This document shows positions 57,955 through 64,000 of a DNA stretch of 64,000 bases, in pieces. A program made the position numbers and the translations under genes. Below the pieces are notes generated by a model. It had not been told where the DNA came from and searched no databases. It worked only from the letters and a program-made list of their open reading frames with translations. The stretch comes from Sphagnum magellanicum. Its lineage: Eukaryota > Streptophyta > Sphagnopsida > Sphagnales > Sphagnaceae. How positions within the stretch are numbered: the stretch's first letter is position 1; each line of letters opens with the position of its first letter. The stretch spans positions 21,487,390 to 21,551,389 of the forward strand of contig CM038911.1 of the NCBI GenBank assembly GCA_021904315.1. Direction: 5' to 3'.

Positions 57955-57988
57955 ACGGTGCATTGGTGGCTGCTGGTTCACTCCAGCC
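57955..57988 (-). repeat. right terminal inverted repeat of MULE copy B
   Basis: Complement begins GGCTGGAGTGAACCAGCA; the 9-bp duplication CTGAATTCA follows at 57989-57997. Confidence 0.9.
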
Positions 57989-57997
57989 CTGAATTCA

Positions 57998-59651
57998 GGG
58001 GTGGGTAAGTACTGGATTCCAAAACCCCATGAACCAGGGGAGACAAGTTGGGGGGGGGGGGCCGCTGGGGGGAAACCAATTCAAAATTTGTCTGTAGAGC
58101 TTGTAGATTTACCTGTCAAGTTTTGCTGGGTATGAAGTATGAACAGGAAATGCCATGTCTGGCACACCACCACACACAATCTGTCAACTGCTCACTCATT
58201 GCACCCCAAGATATAGTCAAAGTGAGATTACTCAAAGCTGGCAGTTGATAAAACAGGTCAATGGCTCTGTTTAATACTCAGAACGTTAAGATTTGTCTTG
58301 GTTTCAGGACAACAAACGGTTCCAGGGAGTGGGTGTTCTGCAATGATTGTTGATGGGCATGCATGATAATTGGTGAAGAAATGATGGTGCTTTCACTATG
58401 GAAGCAATTTTACTCATGACTGCTGTTTCTAAATAGGGCAGGAACGCAAGCTATTTACAGGCAGAACCACCAGGTAGTTACATGCTAACTGCCTCCTTTA
58501 CCCCCAAAAACCGAATCAAAATCTAGAGAAAGTGAAAGAAGCCTTCAGAAAATAACAGCTCCAAATTACTTCCGATAGGAGAGGACTGTGATATAAAGCC
58601 ATCTGTCAAAACATGTAGCGTACAGTGGAGGCACATCTATCTGGTGTAAATTTACCTCCACAATAAGGAAGATATATTTCATTTCAAGGAGGATTCTTAC
58701 ACTTTGTAAAGTTCTCAATGTTTTCTAGGCATGTTCATGAAGTCATACAGGTTTACCTCAGCCACTGATTGTACATTTGTCTTGTGTGATCTTGTCCATT
58801 GACCTCTTTCTTTATAATGGGTAAACCTCTGGGATGATATCATTTATGGAATCAGGCCCACACTCACCTATTGCCTCATGCAGGCCCTTACTTTTGTAAT
58901 GCCCTCATCATAGGGACCTTACCCTACACATTTACCCCTCACACTCAATGGTTTTCCAAGTTGCCAGTTCATAGCTGGAGCTGGGTAGCCAGAAAATTTC
59001 TACCCAGACCCTGAATCACGCAAGTGACTGGCAAAGTCTGAGAGAAACTCTTTCACCCCAAGTGATGTGGCAACAAAAAGTATTTATTCTCAAAGCAGGG
59101 AATCCATAAGTTGGAAATTTTGGAAATGAATTAGTCTAGGTCAAACAAATATACTAAAGTGCAAAATTATATGAATTAAAATTGTAACATCTTGCCATAT
59201 AATTGGGTGCACCTTGAGGAAAGGTCCTTCAACCCTGTTCAACAACAGAAGATATGAATTCTTAAAGCAGCAAATCCATAAGTTGGAAATTTTGGATGTG
59301 CATAAGGTTGGGTCAAACAAATATTCTGCATAATTACATAAACAAAAGCTTCAGTTGAATTGGGTTGCGCCTCAATAGCAGTGTTTTTTTTTGTCATTTT
59401 GTGATGTGGCATCGGTGGTGATCATCTCACAATAGATTTAGCTTGAGTGGGGATGATTCCACAAAAGATTTAGCTTTAATGGCGAAAAGATTTGAAGACA
59501 CTGTCAAAACAGTAAAAAAACTAGTAGGAAAACTGCATTAAACAGTAACAGTTTAACAAAATTTCTATTGTGACTGGATGCGACCTGGCACCCTAAACCT
59601 CATCCAGGAGAAGTGTCGGGCGAATTGCAGTTTAGAACTCCCCTTCTGGTA
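57998..59651. other. non-coding DNA, nothing recognised
   Basis: A short G run near 58050. A repeated segment around CATAAGTTGGAAATTTTGGA occurs at 59107 and 59277, about 170 bp apart, so there is a local imperfect duplication. No domain-bearing frame. Confidence 0.45.
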
Positions 59652-59659
59652 GTTGCACC

Positions 59660-60112
59660 CAGTGTTGGGCACATATCTAGAAAATCCGGACATCACGCTG
59701 GATATCATGATCCCTGATATTGAGGATGATATCCTATTCATCAGATCTCAAAGTTATGAGATCTGACCATGTAATCTGGATTTAAATCTAGATTTCACAA
59801 ATCTGAAATCTGGGCAAGATATCAGTTTCCTACCTGGATCCAGATATCAGGTAAGGGCAGATAGTTTTGAAAAAAAAAAGGTTTAAAGTTTGAAGCAACC
59901 GCTGTCTCAAACCCTAATCACTATGCTCTCAGCCTTTTTCCAAAAGTATAAAGGGCCCAAACTTAAGTTTAGGCCTTAAAATTGATATTCCTGCGGGATG
60001 TCTTAAATAAATAAAAATTTAAAAAGAAAATAAGATCTGACCCGCTTCTTATAACCTACTTTGAAAACTGAAACCAAGGAATATAAAAAAGTGTGATATC
60101 TGCCCAACACTG
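59660..60112. mobile_element. hAT-type non-autonomous element (MITE), 453 bp
   Basis: Terminal inverted repeats agree at 17 of 18 positions: left CAGTGTTGGGCACATATC, right complement CAGTGTTGGGCAGATATC. Flanking 8-mers are GTTGCACC (59652-59659) and GTTGTGCC (60113-60120), 6 of 8 identical. The interior is non-coding, rich in GATATC and CAGATCT-like words. The minus-strand frame starting at 60049 is not a gene. Confidence 0.78.
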
Positions 60113-60426
60113 GTTGTGCCTTCCCCACAGGAGGTCGAAATTTTGCCCAGTTCACCAAAAATAATAATTCTTCTCCATAGAGTGTCTCTACGGGGTTTGT
60201 CTTGGCATTGTTTCAAGTGCCAAGGAAAGTTCACCTAAATAGGTAGGAGTAAAAACACATTTGGATGAAGAAGTTTCAAAGAGCACATGTATTTATTTGC
60301 AAGTAATTTTGCACCTTTATGTCACAGGGTGAATTTAAACTCTGCAGGTTTATGCTAACACCTAGAGTTCATCCAAGGCAACATATAGAGCAAATGCAGA
60401 CCTGATGACTGCAGGGCTGTAGAAAC

Positions 60427-63400
60427 CAGTGTTGGCCGGATATTGACAGTCGACCCGGTTCCAGGTATGGGTACCAAATAACCTACCCGCCGGTTCTGTT
60501 TACATGAGATGCCCAATAAATAACCTACTTGGCTAGGTATAATGATTTCTGTTATCTTTGAATATCTGATTGACAGGGTATCAAGTTAAGAAGTCTAAAT
60601 ATCCTACTTAGACCCATATGTGGTACCTCATAAAATGACCTAGGTCGGTTATTTTTTCATCCAATTTTTCCATCTAATTTTAGTTATGTTCACCATTTAG
60701 GTCTTCATTCTTTGTGTTAAACCCTAAACCTGAGGATGTCTTCAGTTTGCATCTTTGTTTCTCCTTTTGGCTTTTGACAACACCATTCATTCTTTGTCAG
60801 GATGGATTTTTTTGAGCATTATATAGATTCATAGCCACATGTAATTTTTAGTTGTGATTTTCCTTTCAATGCTTTTGCAAGCATTAATGAATTGATCAAA
60901 GTTGGATTTGAGGAGCTACTAGGAATGTGCGATTTGGTTTCAATGCTTTCTTCAACTCTTAATGTCTTTGAAACACCAAGTGCCAAATTAATCTGTACAA
61001 AAATCAAATAAGTTAGATCTCATGGGTAACTTGTTTGTATGTATTATGAATTAGTCACACGTGTACCAAAGAACTACTATATTTCACAGTTCAACTTGAT
61101 TTGATTATAAGTTGCTATTGTTATTCTTTTTCACATTTGTTACTTTTACCATTGTTTGTAGTCTATAATAGTTGAATGAAAGTCAAGGTGTTAGAATCGA
61201 AAGACTTCTTGAGTTGAAAGTCTTGAGTTCTCTCAAGTATAGTCATTAGTGTTGGTTGAATCGTTATAAAAGTCTCCTGTCAAACCCAAAGTGAACTTCA
61301 ATATCAAATTATTGTAGAAGCTACCTATTTTGGAATGAACACAATCAGAAGTAAAGATGGCAAAGATAGAAACATTTAACTTGAATGGACATACATCAAT
61401 ATGATGATAATGTTGCTAACTTAGAAATGGGGAACTTGACTGAGGTTTCAAGGCCAATAGTTGGTTCAATTTCAACACTTCTTGGATCACTAGCACTGAA
61501 TGTTTTAGAAAATGTCGAAGCACCAAGCAACTTGGATGTGGAAGTTGAAATTGCATGGGAGGTATTGAAAATTCAATTGACCTTGAATTAACAAGTATGG
61601 GTTCCTCACCACAAGTTGTCTTTGCCTTGGCATTTCTTTGTGGTGAATGGTGACAAGAAACTTAATCCTTTGACTACTCAAACCATGCGTTGTCTTGTTT
61701 GCCATTTTGTTTACCAAACTTGTAGTGTTGGTAATACCACCAAGAAACAAAAAGGTATGATTTCCTACAACCAAACGTCATGGCACTACTTTTATGACAA
61801 AACACATTTTGGCAGAACATCCAATTGTTTGGTGCAGGTGGAAGATTACTAATCTAAGTTTTGCTATGGAAAAACAACAACAGGAAAAATCTAAAATGAA
61901 ATCTATGGTTGGTTATGGGGCCATCACAAATCACTTTCAATCAAAACTTCTTATAAGAAAGATGATGCACAATAATAAAAATTCAAAAAGGACTTGCTAT
62001 TATTTGTTTCCGAAGCCTACATGTCCATTTCCATTGTGGAAAGTCAGTGGTTGTGCCACTTGGTGTTGCGTCAGAATCCTTGAGTTGTCTTTCCAAATTG
62101 GAAGTAGATGGTTCAATCTACCATCCATGCACCAATTTCTAGAACCATGGAAGAATATGTGATTCTAGCCCTTGAATCTTCTGTTACAACAACAACATCT
62201 TTTGATTTATGGATGTCTAGATGTGGACATGATACATTTGCCCTTTTGATTAACTTTATAAATTCACAATGGGTACCTTGCCATGTGACAATGGGACTTT
62301 TTGAAACCATTTATACAATTGAAGTTGTATAAGCAACACATTAGGGATCTCTTGGCTTTTTACAACTTGCTAGAAAAATCGGTTGCCTATGTGAAGGATG
62401 AAGGTGGCAATTTGTCCATCATTACACGAGCTATTACTTTTGTTGCTAGTTGTACTCCTTTTGCACTTTCAATTCCTTGGCAAGGTTTTTGTTTTGGCCT
62501 TGTTTTCAACAAAGCATGCCAATATGCTTGTAATGATACTAATGTTTGTGTTGGTTTTCATGAGGTCAGTTTGAAGGGGACACAATTTACACTACAAAAA
62601 ACAATCACCTAGACTAAGAAGTCTAGCAAAGGAGATAATGAATGGCAAAAGGCATGTGTCGATGTTGGGCTCTCCCATTCAAAGCTGAAAACACTTGTGA
62701 AGACTAGGTTTACTAATAAGGTCATTCTTTTCCAAGAAATCTTGGAATATTGGGATGCCATAAATTTGTGTTATGGGAGGAAAAAAATGCAAAACTTATA
62801 AGGTCATATGCCTGATGCACACACCCCGGCAATTTGCAAGATGGTTGTTAAAACCATGCCTCCTACTGTGAAACAATGTATCTTCAATCAAACTCAAGGA
62901 TGCTAGTTACTTTATGATGCTTTGAATGCTATAATTTTTATTAATGTGTTTGTGCAAAATGAGATGGAACAATTTGACATCGCCTCCCTCAATTTTGTGA
63001 GGGGGGATTTTGAGTCTAAATTGGGGGTTTTATGTATTCGTATGATGGCATAAATCAAGGCAATCCTTGCACCATTTCTAGCATTTGCATCTACCTACAT
63101 TGCTATTAAGGCCCACAATATGTTTGTGCTAATGTTGGACCCATGGTTCAAATCCTTGGATATTCTAAAAACATTTGTTGGAAAGGCCAAGGTTATACAC
63201 ATGGTGCTAAAATGTGACACCAAAAGTTTGATGCCATTACTAATGGCTATTTTTCAATTTCTAAATTTCGATGTTAATGGCACTATTGAACTAACAACAA
63301 TTGATGATGAAGAAGAATCCATCTTTGTGGCAATGATCTCAAATGAAGTTACTTTCCAAAGGTTGTTAAGGAGTGAATTATCTTTATTCCACCAAAATTG

Positions 63401-64000
63401 TCAATGAAGCCAAAATACATTATTCTACTTTTGACTTGGTGGAAGACCCACGAATCTTGATTTCCCAACATTTCTTTTGTGGTTCAATAGGTTCTTGGGA
63501 TTCTTGGGCCCCAAATCGAAACTGAGATAATTTTCAATGTTGTTAGAATGTTGACAAGTTGATGATGTTGTAGGTTGGGAGTTGACAACTTGGGCAAGCT
63601 TGTAATGATCATGAAGAATTGGCCAATTGATGCATGGACAAATTGCCCATGAGAAGGGTAGTCCATTATTGAATTCTTTTTGAAGAAGTCAGTATCATTG
63701 ACGAAAATGATACATTGTTGGATGTAGCTAGTTATTTCAATATTGATGTCAAACTAGCTTAATGCATACAAAAATTGATGAGCATTTTACTCAATTTTTT
63801 CAAGAGCCAACTTGCTTTGATTAGGAATCTAGTTGTGTTAACTTTAGTGGCTAGATGTAATAATCAGCTCAATTTTCTGGATCTAATTTGATGAATGGGA
63901 CTATGTCCTTTTTCAATCTTGATTTAAGGTTCCAATAAATGTCCAAACTTTGCACATATTTTTTAACTTACAATTTTGCATGATAATAATGTTTTGGCAA
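60427..64000 (+). mobile_element. hAT transposon, left part (runs past window end)
   Basis: The terminus CAGTGTTGGCCGGATATTG at 60427 shares CAGTGTTGG with the MITEs at 4257 and 59660. A decayed hAT transposase lies on the plus strand from 61385. No inverted terminus (CCAACACTG) was found before 64000, so the right end should be outside. A 5' leader of about 950 bp without a gene precedes the first recognisable coding sequence; it contains ATAACCTAC words. Confidence 0.65.
61385..63760 (+). pseudogene. hAT transposase (BED finger, core, hATC dimerisation domain)
   Basis: Fragments in order over several frames: a frame from 61385; a BED-type zinc finger split by a shift, CLVCHF (about 61690) and GTTFMTKHILAEHP (about 61783-61825); the hAT core SFDLWMSRCGHDTFALLINF (62198-62257) with WVPCHVTMGLFE; SVAYVKDEGGNLS (about 62380-62420); LSHSKLKTLVKTRFTNKV (about 62670-62720); and the C-terminal hATC region with WWKTHES, LGPQIETEIIFNVVRML and RLGVDNL (about 63435-63600). 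It would bind and excise hAT ends. Multiple stops and shifts make it non-functional. Length and domain order fit a full-length hAT transposase. Confidence 0.75.

Larger units (their letters stand above)
41967..57988 (-). mobile_element. MULE copy B: same two-gene family, inverted, with a nested chromovirus
   Basis: The left end begins GGGTAGAGTGAACCAGCA and the complement of the right end GGCTGGAGTGAACCAGCA; both continue with the family block CCACCAATGCACC. An exact 9-bp repeat CTGAATTCA flanks it (41958-41966, 57989-57997). Without the 6.08-kb chromovirus (47258-53332 plus duplication) it is about 9.9 kb. Gene order is the mirror image of copy A: transposase on plus, zinc-finger gene on minus. 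It lacks about 1.9 kb that copy A has around the last transposase exon. Confidence 0.92.

Noticed and set aside
28538..57988. One giant palindrome or a single 29-kb transposon
   Set aside because: Four TIR ends are present, and two different exact 9-bp duplications pair 28529/40730 and 41958/57989. Two separate insertions explain the symmetry.

Overview
The window looks like nuclear DNA of a land plant with a large, repeat-rich genome. The evidence is Mutator-type (MULE), hAT and CACTA transposons of plant type, Ty3/gypsy retrotransposons, interstitial TTTAGGG repeats of the plant telomere kind, AT-rich DNA and introns with GT..AG borders. The lineage cannot be fixed from the sequence. A chromovirus whose gag resembles the fungal/vertebrate (Tf1/sushi) kind more than the usual angiosperm kind weakly suggests a non-angiosperm. 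I see no convincing intact host gene, no tRNA or rRNA, and no CRISPR or bacterial feature. Almost all coding sequence belongs to decayed mobile elements.

Layout. 1-9 kb: non-coding DNA with small hAT-type non-autonomous elements (2148-2906 tentative, 4257-4999 clear, 5710-5958 probable) and two patches of a ~190-bp satellite-like repeat. 9.1-27.7 kb: two degenerate C-rich arms in inverted orientation (about 9130-9870 and 27120-27650) enclose AT-rich foldback DNA, an old Ty3/gypsy element (about 12.1-21.5 kb) with 4 kb of extra decayed coding sequence after the integrase, and a CACTA-like non-autonomous element (24291-26847, 3-bp target duplication).

28.5-58.0 kb is the core: two copies of one large two-gene MULE in opposite orientation, 1.2 kb apart. 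Copy A is 28538-40729 (9-bp target duplication CAATTTATC). Copy B is 41967-57988 (9-bp target duplication CTGAATTCA). Both share terminal inverted repeats containing CCACCAATGCACC. Each carries a multi-exon MULE transposase gene (N-terminal DNA-binding region, DDE core and, in A, a SWIM zinc finger) and, at the other end and convergent with it, a second gene for an unrecognised C2H2 zinc-finger protein with repeated VASDEA-like motifs. This layout resembles mudrA/mudrB of maize MuDR, but I do not recognise the second protein. The non-coding interior is packed with a GGGTATTGCA motif in both orientations, telomere-like blocks and tandem repeats. All four genes carry lesions. Copy B has lost the SWIM exon and was later hit by a chromovirus (47258-53332, 5-bp duplication TATAT) with gag, protease, RT, RNase H, integrase and chromodomain, all decayed.

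58-64 kb: non-coding DNA, a second clear hAT MITE (59660-60112), and the left part of a larger hAT element (from 60427 past the window end) with a decayed transposase. The hAT termini on both sides share the core CAGTGTTGG, so the small elements may once have been mobilised by relatives of this larger one. Most in-frame stops in these elements are TAA or TAG where related sequence predicts CAA or CAG, as expected from C-to-T decay of methylated, silenced DNA.
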